Below, in pieces: positions 1 to 6,841 of a stretch of 13,201 nt of DNA (its first letter is position 1; the number at the start of each line of letters is the position of its first letter). Below the pieces are notes generated by a model. That model saw nothing but the letters and a program-made list of their open reading frames with translations, had not been told where the DNA came from and did not search any database. The DNA is taken from contig DZBC01000029.1 of NCBI GenBank assembly GCA_022729835.1, forward strand, positions 1 to 13,201, given 5' to 3'. Source of the stretch: Sulfuricurvum sp. GTDB lineage: Bacteria > Campylobacterota > Campylobacteria > Campylobacterales > Sulfurimonadaceae. A program made the position numbers and the translations under genes.

Positions 1-115
1 GGGCTTTTGAACCACGAGATATCGTAAGCTTCATGAACGAATCGACATCAAAAGCGACTACTCCACGCGTGAGCTAGCGTTTCGGTGGACGCTCTATACC
101 GATGACACACTGGTT

Positions 116-349
116 GTGTTGAGCCGATTTGATGATCGCGTGACGCAGCATATGCTCAGGCGAAACCACACCAACCAGAGCTATCGGCTAGAGCTGGCCG
201 CGCCTAGTGCGCGAAAAGTCAAAGTGCCTTATGTGTTGGTGCGCTTTACAGAGTTTGATGCAGCAGCGAACAAGGCATCATTTGAGATTCATCTCTTCGA
301 TGATGATCGAGAGGTATTATTGGAGTATAAACGACGTGATAAGCAGTGA
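116..349 (+). CDS. hypothetical small protein, 5' end uncertain
   Basis: I do not recognise this protein. From the GTG at 116 it is 77 residues, with a charged, beta-rich look (PYVLVRFTEFD, FEIHLFDDDREVLLEYKRR) and no signal peptide, membrane segment or cysteine. No Shine-Dalgarno sequence precedes 116. The same frame is open back to position 11, and its translation just upstream (for example RELAFRWTLYTDDTLVVLSRF, split over 78-130) reads like real protein. The gene therefore probably begins earlier, but 11-115 has no ATG, GTG or TTG in this frame. An ATG at 33 is one frame off and would join this frame after a single-base shift. The stop lies 4 nt before the polyprenyl synthase start, so it is probably the gene preceding, or leading, the operon. 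That it is coding is fairly likely; its boundary is not. Confidence 0.5.
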   Translation: MLSRFDDRVTQHMLRRNHTNQSYRLELAAPSARKVKVPYVLVRFTEFDAAANKASFEIHLFDDDREVLLEYKRRDKQ

Positions 350-353
350 AGCG

Positions 354-1241
354 ATGCTTTTGGCGGTAGAAGCGCAGATGCACACTCTAGTAGCAGAGGT
401 GGATGACGAAGCGGTGACGCAACTATTTGTTACCCTCAAAGGCGGAAAGAGACTCCGCGCGAAGCTGGTGCTCAAAATCGCAGGCATGACGCCGCAGTCG
501 GTCTTGCTCGCCGCGATTGTCGAGCTGATTCATGCTGCGAGCTTGTTGCATGATGATGTGATCGATGAAGCCACGTTGCGTCGGGGGGTCGCTTCGGTTA
601 ATGCCACCGAAGGCTCCAAGCGGGCGATTATGCTCGGTGATATCCTCTATTCCAAAGCTTTTAGCGCATTAACGGGCTTTGAGAGCGCGATTGCCAAATG
701 CGTCGCTGATGCAGTCACGGCGCTCTCTAAAGGTGAGATGCAAGATGTGCTTATGGCGCAGCGTTTTAATGACGATGCTGATGCGTATCTGCGTATGCTC
801 TATCTCAAAACCGCCTCATTGATCGAAGCAGCGGCACGCTCATCGGCATTACTCGTCGGCAAGGCGGCAGAGCCGTATGCCTTATATGGCAAAAATCTGG
901 GGCTCTCTTTTCAGATTATCGATGATATTTTGGACGTCGTCTCGGATGAGGTGACATTGGGCAAGCCGGCGCTGAGTGACTACGCAGAGGGAAAGTGTAC
1001 TTTGCCTTACATTTATCTATATGAAGCGCTGGATGAGGAACAAAAAAAGCGATTACATGCTTTGCATGGCCAGACTCCATCAGCTTCGGATGCGCTGTGG
1101 ATTAAACAGGAGATGCTCTCTTATAGCGCGATCGAGCGTGCTTATACATTCGCGGCGCAACTCAGCAACGAAGCTAAAGAGGCGGTAGATGATCCGACGT
1201 TGCATCAGGTGCTCGATGCGATGATGGAGCGCCGTTTTTAA
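354..1241 (+). CDS. ispB: polyprenyl diphosphate synthase (octaprenyl/hexaprenyl type)
   Basis: A trans-polyprenyl diphosphate synthase of 295 residues. It condenses isopentenyl diphosphate units onto an allylic primer to make the side chain of respiratory quinones, probably menaquinone in this group. The sequence shows the GGKRLR substrate-binding segment (about residues 30-35), the first Asp-rich motif DDVID (67-71), followed by RRG, and the second Asp-rich motif DDILD (190-194). The fifth residue before the first Asp motif is Ala, as in long-chain synthases, so a C15 or C20 product is less likely; exact chain length cannot be read. The ATG at 354 is preferred because MLLAVEAQ begins the usual N-terminal helix and it follows the upstream stop by 4 nt. 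A longer frame back to 207 overlaps the previous gene and looks non-coding. Its stop overlaps hemA by one base. Confidence 0.9.
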   Translation: MLLAVEAQMHTLVAEVDDEAVTQLFVTLKGGKRLRAKLVLKIAGMTPQSVLLAAIVELIHAASLLHDDVIDEATLRRGVASVNATEGSKRAIMLGDILYSKAFSALTGFESAIAKCVADAVTALSKGEMQDVLMAQRFNDDADAYLRMLYLKTASLIEAAARSSALLVGKAAEPYALYGKNLGLSFQIIDDILDVVSDEVTLGKPALSDYAEGKCTLPYIYLYEALDEEQKKRLHALHGQTPSASDALWIKQEMLSYSAIERAYTFAAQLSNEAKEAVDDPTLHQVLDAMMERRF

Positions 1242-2512
1242 TGCACTATTTGACGGTCAGTTTTACACATAAAAATACGACACTAGAGATTCGTGAGCGG
1301 CTTGCCTACAATGAAGAGCATGAAATTATCGCTTCTTTGGCATATTTGACCGCTTCAGCGCATATTAACGAAGCATTTTTGGTCTCTACATGTAACCGGA
1401 TGGAGATCGTCTGTAGCTGTAACGATGTCGCTAAGGCGACCGATGAGATCGTGTTGATGCTTTCAAAACGTGCACGTATTTCGAGTGAAGAGTTGGAGCG
1501 CCGCGCTGATATCTTTGATGATGAGGGGGCGATTCACCACCTCTTTAGTGTGGCCAGTTCACTCGATTCGATGGTGGTCGGCGAGACACAGATCGCAGGA
1601 CAGCTCAAAGATGGATTTCGTTTTGCCAGCTTGCACGGTTATGCGGGGCCCAAGCTGGCCCGCGCCGTGCATTACGCCTTTAAGTGCGCCGCAGAGGTGC
1701 GCAACGTGACCGATATCTCTTCAGGGGCGACGTCGGTTGCGAGTGTGGCAGTGGCCAAAGCGGCCCAGCTTTTGGGATCACTCAAAGGCAGAACCGCTCT
1801 GGTCATCGGCGCTGGAGATATGTCGGTGATCAGCGCCAAAACCTTGCAACGTCATGGAGCGCAGATCACATTGATGAACCGTACCCGCGCCAAAGCTGAA
1901 GCAATTGCCCTTACATGTAACGCCAAAGTGCGCCACTACAGCGAACTTTTTCATGCAATTAATGACTATGAACTGCTCTTTAGCGCCACGGGTTCACTTG
2001 AACCCATTATCACCGATGCGATGGTCTCTCCAGTCTCATTTACGCGCTATTGGTTTGACATGGCGGTTCCACGCGATATTGCCATTGGCAAACAAGAAGA
2101 TTTGCACCTTTTTGTTGTAGATGATCTCAAAAGCATTGTCGATGAAAATCTGAGCCTGCGTGAAGATGAGGCGCGCGCAGCCTTTTTGATCGTAGGGCGT
2201 CATACGGTCGCTTTTTTCGAGTGGCTCAAGACCCAGTCGATTGAGCCGCTGATCAAAGAGCTTTATGCCAGAGCCAAAGACGCCGCTAGAGCCGAAGCGA
2301 AGCGAAGCGTATCGAAACATTTTGTTCCCAAGGCGCTCGAAGCCAATGTCGAAAAAGCCTGTGAACAAAGTATTAAGCGTTTTATGCACGAGATGGTGCA
2401 TCAAATGCGCCGCTCGGTACGCGACGCTTCATCCGATACGATGATCGAAGCGCTAAGACGAATGCTAGATGTTAAAGATGAAGATTTTATTACCCACAAG
2501 GAGCGAATATGA
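1241..2512 (+). CDS. hemA: glutamyl-tRNA reductase
   Basis: A 423-residue NADPH-dependent reductase that converts Glu-tRNA(Glu) to glutamate-1-semialdehyde, the first committed step of C5 heme synthesis, in the cytoplasm. The N-terminal catalytic domain carries the STCNR motif with the nucleophilic Cys at residue 51. The family signature MVVGETQIAGQ lies at 111-121. A Rossmann NADPH domain begins with VIGAGDMS (188-195). The C-terminal part, from about 320, is helical as in the family dimerisation domain. Length is normal. Translation is coupled to the previous gene by a TAATG overlap and to proS by an ATGA overlap. hemC, which acts two steps later, is in the same operon. The palindrome TTACATGTAA occurs inside the gene at 1911, and a nine-base version covers the catalytic Cys codon. 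Confidence 0.97.
   Translation: MHYLTVSFTHKNTTLEIRERLAYNEEHEIIASLAYLTASAHINEAFLVSTCNRMEIVCSCNDVAKATDEIVLMLSKRARISSEELERRADIFDDEGAIHHLFSVASSLDSMVVGETQIAGQLKDGFRFASLHGYAGPKLARAVHYAFKCAAEVRNVTDISSGATSVASVAVAKAAQLLGSLKGRTALVIGAGDMSVISAKTLQRHGAQITLMNRTRAKAEAIALTCNAKVRHYSELFHAINDYELLFSATGSLEPIITDAMVSPVSFTRYWFDMAVPRDIAIGKQEDLHLFVVDDLKSIVDENLSLREDEARAAFLIVGRHTVAFFEWLKTQSIEPLIKELYARAKDAARAEAKRSVSKHFVPKALEANVEKACEQSIKRFMHEMVHQMRRSVRDASSDTMIEALRRMLDVKDEDFITHKERI
1387..1395. repeat. iterated palindrome copy (CTACATGTAA)
   Basis: TACATGTAA inside hemA, nine bases of the ten-base consensus. It spans the codons for Thr, catalytic Cys51 and Asn of STCNR. Confidence 0.75.
1911..1920. repeat. iterated palindrome copy, exact TTACATGTAA
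   Basis: Exact ten-base palindrome inside hemA, read as codons ctt-aca-tgt-aac (LTCN). Confidence 0.85.
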
Positions 2513-4209
2513 GATTTAGCCGTGCCTACATTCCCACCGTCAAAGAGGCGCCCAATGAGGCGACCCTTCCAAGCCACATTTACCTCACCAGAGCAGGATT
2601 TATTGCGCACATTGCCAGCGGTCTGTACAACTATCTGCCACTGGGCAAGCGGGTAATCCGCAAGATTGAAACCATCATCAATGAAGAGATGGCGCGCGCC
2701 GGTGCTGAGGAGGTGGAATTGGCGTTTGTGACACCTGCGGAGCTGTGGCAAGAGAGTGGGCGGATCGAGAAGTTCGGCAAAGAGTTGCTCCGTTTTCGTG
2801 ACCGCAAAGAGAACCTTTTTGTCCTTGGACCGACGCATGAGGAGATGATGGTCTCCATCGTGCGTAACCGCGTGAACAGCTACAAGCAACTTCCGCTCAA
2901 TCTCTACCAAATCAAGACCAAATTTCGCGATGAAGCGAGACCCCGCTTCGGTCTGATGCGCGCGCGCGAATTCATCATGAAAGACGGCTATAGCTTCCAT
3001 GCGACGGTTGAGGATATGAACCGCGAGTTTGATGCGATGGAAGCGGCATACAAACGCATTTTGGATCGATTGGGGCTGAAATACCGCATCGTTGAAGCTG
3101 ACAGTGGTGCCATCGGCGGGACAGGTTCAAAAGAGCTAATGGTGCTGGCTGAGAGCGGTGAAGATACACTTGCTGTGTGTGATCATTGTGAATACGGTGC
3201 CAATATTGAAGCCGCCGTGCGCTCGAGCAAGGCGGCACCGAGCGAGGCGCCGGTAGCTGAATTTAACCGCTTTAAGACACCGGACATTAAAAGCATTGCC
3301 GATCTGAGCGCTTTTTTTCATGTTGATCCTTACTTTACGCTCAAGTGTGTCGCCAAGCGCGCGGTCTATGAAGAGGGCAGCTGCATCGTGCTCTTTTTTC
3401 TGCACGGTGATGACGCTTTGCAGAAGGTTAAGGCACAAAATGCCGCCAAAGCGCTTGATATCGTCGATGTGAGCGAAGAGGAGCTTTCGGATGCAGGGCT
3501 TTTCCCGGGCTTTATCGGGCCGCTTGATCTTCAAGGCTTTACATGTATCTTTGATCAGACGCTCAAAGGGGCATCATCAATGATCTGCGGAGCGAATGAG
3601 GTGGATATGCATTTTGTGGGTGTCGATCTGAGCGTCCTGTCCGAAGCAATTTTTGCTGATCTTGTTGAGGTAAAAGAGGGTGACGGTTGCCCGCGTTGCA
3701 ACGGCACGCTCTCTTATACTAAAGGGATCGAAGTCGGACATATTTTTAAACTTGGCACGACCTACTCAAAAGTACTCAAAGCGGAATTTTTGAATGAAAA
3801 AGGTCAGGCAGAACCCTTTGTGATGGGAACATACGGTATGGGTGTGAGCCGTTTGGTTGCGGCGGTGATCGAGCAACACCATGACGAGAAAGGGTGCCAA
3901 TGGACGCGGGCTACTGCACCGTACACCCTCAACATTTTGGTCTCAAACGTCAAAGATGAAGCACAAAATGAGTTGGGTGAGTTGCTCTATGGGCAGTTTC
4001 TTAAGGCGGGCACGGAAGTGATTTTTGATGACCGAAAAGAGCGTTTTGGCTTTAAAATGAATGATGCTGAACTCATCGGCTTTCCTTTTACGCTAATTAT
4101 CGGTAAGGGATTGGAGCAGGGAGTTGTTGAACTCTATGTGCGACAAAGTGGCGAGAAGGTAGAGATTCCTATAGCCGAAGCCTTTGTACGCGTAATGGAG
4201 CGATTGTAG
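2509..4209 (+). CDS. proS: prolyl-tRNA synthetase, bacterial type with INS editing domain
   Basis: A class IIa aminoacyl-tRNA synthetase of 566 residues that charges tRNA-Pro in the cytoplasm. The N-terminal half has the proline-site segment GPTHEEM (107-113) and class II motif 2 around KFRDEARPRFGLMRAREF (138-155). Class II motif 3, GMGVSRLVAA, is at 443-452. Between them, about residues 225-400, sits the YbaK-like insertion domain typical of bacterial-type ProRS, which hydrolyses Ala-tRNA-Pro. It is bracketed by two cysteine pairs, CDHC (224-227) and CPRC (394-397). The C-terminal anticodon-binding domain fills 465-566. Length is normal for this type. A good ribosome site, AAGGAGCGA, lies just before the ATG, which overlaps the hemA stop by 4 nt. 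The stop overlaps the next GTG by one base. Confidence 0.97.
   Translation: MRFSRAYIPTVKEAPNEATLPSHIYLTRAGFIAHIASGLYNYLPLGKRVIRKIETIINEEMARAGAEEVELAFVTPAELWQESGRIEKFGKELLRFRDRKENLFVLGPTHEEMMVSIVRNRVNSYKQLPLNLYQIKTKFRDEARPRFGLMRAREFIMKDGYSFHATVEDMNREFDAMEAAYKRILDRLGLKYRIVEADSGAIGGTGSKELMVLAESGEDTLAVCDHCEYGANIEAAVRSSKAAPSEAPVAEFNRFKTPDIKSIADLSAFFHVDPYFTLKCVAKRAVYEEGSCIVLFFLHGDDALQKVKAQNAAKALDIVDVSEEELSDAGLFPGFIGPLDLQGFTCIFDQTLKGASSMICGANEVDMHFVGVDLSVLSEAIFADLVEVKEGDGCPRCNGTLSYTKGIEVGHIFKLGTTYSKVLKAEFLNEKGQAEPFVMGTYGMGVSRLVAAVIEQHHDEKGCQWTRATAPYTLNILVSNVKDEAQNELGELLYGQFLKAGTEVIFDDRKERFGFKMNDAELIGFPFTLIIGKGLEQGVVELYVRQSGEKVEIPIAEAFVRVMERL
3539..3548. repeat. iterated palindrome copy (TTACATGTAT)
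   Basis: Nine of ten bases match, inside proS, read as ttt-aca-tgt-atc (FTCI). Confidence 0.75.
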
Positions 4210-4625
4210 TGCTCTATTTTTTGATTTACCTCTTTTTGGAGGTGCTGGTTTCCGTAGAGATCGCTTCTGCCATCGGCGGTCTGGCTACTTTTGTAGAGCT
4301 TTTGCTTAGTGCGGCCGTCGGAATCGTCATTTTGTTGCGTTTTCAAGCGACGCTGAGCGAAAATATGCGCGCCGTCTCGATGCGCCGTATCGATTTGATG
4401 CAATTTCAAAAACTTAACCTCTTCACCCTATTTGGGGCCGTGTTGCTTATTATTCCCGGTTTTCTCACTGATATCATCGGTATTTTGCTCCAATTTCGCG
4501 CGATAACCGGTATATTGGTTAACCGATTTTCGGCAAAATGGCCCACTCATACCCCAACTTATTCTCCAAAGGATTCCAATGTCATTGACGTCGAAATTAT
4601 CAGCGATCACTCTTCTAGGCACTAG
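4209..4625 (+). CDS. FxsA-family inner-membrane protein
   Basis: A 138-residue membrane protein. FxsA of E. coli relieves F-plasmid exclusion of phage T7 when overproduced, but the native role of the family is unknown. Three hydrophobic segments are visible, at about residues 2-22, 26-44 and 71-95. The family signature PGFLTD is at 83-88 and an early acidic residue occurs in LFLEVLVSVE. The C-terminal tail, from about 105, is polar and probably cytoplasmic. The GTG start at 4209 overlaps the proS stop by one base, which fixes it. The last 47 nt overlap the next gene in another frame. The same family follows proS and precedes hemC in Campylobacter, as I remember it, so this is a conserved neighbourhood. 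The family call is fairly sure; function is not. Confidence 0.82.
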   Translation: MLYFLIYLFLEVLVSVEIASAIGGLATFVELLLSAAVGIVILLRFQATLSENMRAVSMRRIDLMQFQKLNLFTLFGAVLLIIPGFLTDIIGILLQFRAITGILVNRFSAKWPTHTPTYSPKDSNVIDVEIISDHSSRH

Positions 4626-5415
4626 CCTTTTTGCGGCCAACAACGCCGAAATCGAGACCTTTCTCAAGCGCCAGATCGGTGCCAACCCTTCCGTTAAATC
4701 ACTCGAAGTCAAGGTGGTCGATACCAAGAAACTTGACGCGCCCAAAGGCTGGGAGGCGGTAATTGTCAATCTCAATGCAAGCGTTATGCAGGGAGCCAAT
4801 GAGCGTCCGGTATCGCAGCGTATGGTCTATTTTGTGAGTGGCGACTACCTAACCGGAGATCTCACCAATATCAAAACGGGTGAACAACTCAAAAATAGCG
4901 TAGGTCCAGAGTTTAAACGAGAGTTTTACAGCAAGGCAAACCTGATTTACGGTAACGAAAACGCGAAGCATAAAGTCGCTATTTTTTCTGATCCACTCTG
5001 TCCGTTTTGCCGCCGTTTTGTCCCTGAAGCGATCAACTACATGAAGCAGTATCCTGAGAGTTTTGCGATCTATTACTATCACTTTCCACTTGAATCGCTC
5101 CATCCGGCTGCGGTGACACTAACCAAGGCTGCCGTCGCTGCAGAGCTCAAAGGGCGCAAAGATACGGTAGTGGATATGTACAAGGTAGAAGTAGACAGTA
5201 AGATCACCGATGAGAAGGTGATTCTTGAGGCGTTTAATGCTTCAATGGGAACCAAGATTACTGCCGAAGAGATTCATGCTGAAGCCGTTGAAAAACACAC
5301 GGCTTTTGACATGAATGTGGTTTCTAGCATGATGGTAAGCGGCACACCTACTATGTATTTCGATGGTAAAAAAGATGATGCTAAGTCTAAATACAAAGAG
5401 GTAAAGGTCAAGTAA
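4579..5415 (+). CDS. secreted thiol:disulfide oxidoreductase, DsbA/DsbC-like thioredoxin fold
   Basis: A 278-residue protein with an N-terminal signal sequence (about residues 1-20, hydrophobic core SAITLLGTSLFAA), so probably periplasmic. An N-terminal domain of about 100 residues precedes a thioredoxin fold carrying the redox motif CPFC (Cys141 and Cys144) after IFSDPL. The cis-proline loop is SGTPT (Pro257), followed by MYFDGK. The two-domain plan resembles DsbC/DsbG isomerases, although the N-terminal domain could also be a lineage-specific extension. Only these two cysteines are present, so it has no structural disulfide. The ATG at 4579 follows AAAGGA by six bases and lies inside the end of the FxsA gene. 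A later start would lose the signal peptide. It abuts hemC. A role in oxidising or shuffling secreted disulfides, perhaps for cytochrome maturation, is inference. Confidence 0.85.
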   Translation: MSLTSKLSAITLLGTSLFAANNAEIETFLKRQIGANPSVKSLEVKVVDTKKLDAPKGWEAVIVNLNASVMQGANERPVSQRMVYFVSGDYLTGDLTNIKTGEQLKNSVGPEFKREFYSKANLIYGNENAKHKVAIFSDPLCPFCRRFVPEAINYMKQYPESFAIYYYHFPLESLHPAAVTLTKAAVAAELKGRKDTVVDMYKVEVDSKITDEKVILEAFNASMGTKITAEEIHAEAVEKHTAFDMNVVSSMMVSGTPTMYFDGKKDDAKSKYKEVKVK

Positions 5416-6372
5416 GTGTTGCACGAACTGATTATCGCCACTCGAGAAAGCAAGCTAGCGCTTTGGCAGAGTGAGTACATTAAAGCCCGCCTTGAAGAGC
5501 TTAATCCGGGGTTACATGTAAAGCTTTTACCGATGAAATCTATGGGGGATAAGATATTGGATGCTCCTTTGGCTAAGATCGGGGGGAAGGGACTTTTTCT
5601 CAAAGAGCTTGAAGAGGCGATGTTGCGTGGTGATGCGCATTTAGCGGTTCACTCCCTCAAAGATGTTCCGACGGTGTTACCCGAAGCACTGCCGCTAGTA
5701 GCGATCACTGAACGCGAAGATGTACGTGATGCCATGCTTAGCGAAAAGTACCAAGATATTGACGCCCTTCCTAGGGGCGCGGTGGTTGGTACCTCCTCAT
5801 TGCGTCGTCAGATGCAATTGATGCGCCTGCGCCCCGATCTGAAGATCAAATGGTTGCGTGGCAATGTTAATACCCGAATCCAAAAACTCAAAGATGGGCA
5901 ATACGACGCCATTATTTTGGCGGCTGCGGGTATCAATCGTCTGGGCTTGCTTGATCTGGTGGCATATGTGTATCCGATTTCACTCTTTGAAATGTTGCCG
6001 GCGATGGGGCAAGCGGCGCTGGGCATTCAATGTATCAACGATCCAGAAGTGATTGCAATCGTCTCAGCGCTTGATGATGAGTACAGCCGCATTGAAACAA
6101 CCATTGAGCGTGAATTTGTCGATACTCTTGAAGGTGGATGTCAGGTGCCGATTGGGGTCAATGCGACTTTGATGGAGAATGACGACATCATCGTCAAAGC
6201 AGTTTTGGGGATGCCAGACGGTAGCGAGGTGATGAGTGATACTAAGTTGGTCAAAAGAAATGCTTATCAAGGGGTAGGGCGCATCATAGCGCAAGCTATG
6301 ATTGAAAGAGGGGCCAAGTCCCTGCTTAAGCGTGCCGAAGCAATGGCGGTAGAGCAAAACGAAACGCTTTAG
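5416..6372 (+). CDS. hemC: hydroxymethylbilane synthase (porphobilinogen deaminase)
   Basis: A 318-residue cytoplasmic enzyme that polymerises four porphobilinogens into hydroxymethylbilane for heme and related tetrapyrroles. Diagnostic motifs are ATRESKLALWQ (8-18), VHSLKDVP with catalytic Asp83 (78-85), GTSSLRRQ (125-132), LRGNVNTR (147-154) and EGGCQVPIG (239-247). Cys242 in the last motif carries the dipyrromethane cofactor. Length is normal. The start is either GTG at 5416, abutting the previous stop, or TTG at 5419; both leave the family N-terminus (HELIIATRES) intact. No strong ribosome site is seen, so translation is probably coupled to the upstream gene. It closes the operon that begins with ispB or the small gene before it. 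Confidence 0.97.
   Translation: MLHELIIATRESKLALWQSEYIKARLEELNPGLHVKLLPMKSMGDKILDAPLAKIGGKGLFLKELEEAMLRGDAHLAVHSLKDVPTVLPEALPLVAITEREDVRDAMLSEKYQDIDALPRGAVVGTSSLRRQMQLMRLRPDLKIKWLRGNVNTRIQKLKDGQYDAIILAAAGINRLGLLDLVAYVYPISLFEMLPAMGQAALGIQCINDPEVIAIVSALDDEYSRIETTIEREFVDTLEGGCQVPIGVNATLMENDDIIVKAVLGMPDGSEVMSDTKLVKRNAYQGVGRIIAQAMIERGAKSLLKRAEAMAVEQNETL
5512..5521. repeat. iterated palindrome copy, exact TTACATGTAA
   Basis: Exact ten-base palindrome inside hemC, read as tta-cat-gta-aag (LHVK), a different frame from the hemA and proS copies. TTA is used here as a leucine codon. Confidence 0.85.
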
Positions 6373-6395
6373 AATAGTTGAGGGAATTCTTTTTT
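6371..6395 (+). terminator. possible weak intrinsic terminator after hemC
   Basis: AGAAT (6371-6375) can pair with ATTCT (6386-6390) across a 10-nt loop, and six Ts run to 6395. The stem is short and AT-rich, so termination here would be weak. It overlaps the hemC stop codon. Its position, between the long operon and a promoter-like sequence for the cytochrome gene, is the main support. Confidence 0.28.
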
Positions 6396-6405
6396 GATGT
6401 TAAGG

Positions 6406-6435
6406 TTGTTATTATTATTTCTAATGTAGTATGAT
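6406..6435 (+). promoter_or_regulatory. probable sigma-70 promoter of the cytochrome c gene
   Basis: TTGTTA (6406-6411) and TATGAT (6430-6435) are separated by 18 bp in AT-rich DNA. The -10 box ends 31 nt before the ATG at 6467, leaving room for the GAGG ribosome site at 6455-6458. This is the only reasonable promoter match in the 94-nt gap after hemC. Confidence 0.45.
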
Positions 6436-6466
6436 CTTTATTTTCCCTTAAAATGAGGTATATGAA

Positions 6467-6802
6467 ATGCCAAAACCGCTGTTTACGTCGGCCCTTCTGG
6501 TCGCTTTTACGTTTTCTTGGGCGCAGGCTCATGTCTATAAAGGACAAAAAGAGTATATCAAGAACTGTAAATCCTGTCATGCCGTGGGCAAAGATATGGC
6601 GGGATCAAAAACCCAACGAGATTGGGAAAAGATGCTTGGTGAAAACGGCGCAACGCTGGCAAATTTGCATTTAAAAAGCAAGGATGCGGAAGCGTCGCAT
6701 GACTATTTCGGTAGTAAAAAGTATGAAAAAAACGTAAATCATCTACTTGATTTTCTGCAAGAGTTTGCCAAGGATAGCGGCAACGTACCGGCCTGCGACT
6801 GA
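6467..6802 (+). CDS. small secreted monoheme cytochrome c
   Basis: A 111-residue protein with a signal peptide (hydrophobic ALLVAFTFSW, likely cleavage after AQA at 19-21) and one heme c site, CKSCH (Cys34, Cys37, His38), so probably a periplasmic electron carrier. The mature part is only about 90 residues. The only methionines after the heme site are Met44 and Met56, both close to it, so the sixth heme ligand is not obvious. The end, DSGNVPACD, contains an extra Cys110. The ATG at 6467 is chosen because GAGG lies 8 nt upstream and the signal peptide starts at once; an ATG at 6462 is in another frame. The gene stands alone between the heme operon and argH. Similar short cytochromes are common in Campylobacterota; the partner enzyme cannot be told. 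Confidence 0.85.
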   Translation: MPKPLFTSALLVAFTFSWAQAHVYKGQKEYIKNCKSCHAVGKDMAGSKTQRDWEKMLGENGATLANLHLKSKDAEASHDYFGSKKYEKNVNHLLDFLQEFAKDSGNVPACD

Positions 6803-6807
6803 TCTTT

Positions 6808-6831
6808 CGCTACAATAGCGGACTTTTTTTT
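6808..6831 (+). promoter_or_regulatory. argH leader: TACAAT promoter box inside a small hairpin followed by T8
   Basis: TACAAT (6811-6816) ends 25 nt before the argH ATG and resembles the boxes before pheS and hit, so it may be the -10 element. The same bases form CGCTA-CAA-TAGCG (6808-6820), followed after three bases by eight Ts (6824-6831), which looks like a short terminator for the cytochrome gene. Either or both may be true. No clear -35 box is visible. Confidence 0.42.
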
Positions 6832-6841
6832 GGAGGCTTCA

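Noticed and set aside
207..353. A longer N-terminus for the polyprenyl synthase beginning at ATG 207
   Set aside because: The extra 49 residues (many Met, Cys, Trp and Arg) do not resemble the family, and the stretch overlaps the preceding gene in another frame. ATG 354 gives the normal start.
2401..3000. A 199-codon open frame on the minus strand across the hemA-proS junction
   Set aside because: It lies opposite two strongly identified genes, has no ribosome site or recognisable motif, and is a typical shadow of GC-biased coding.
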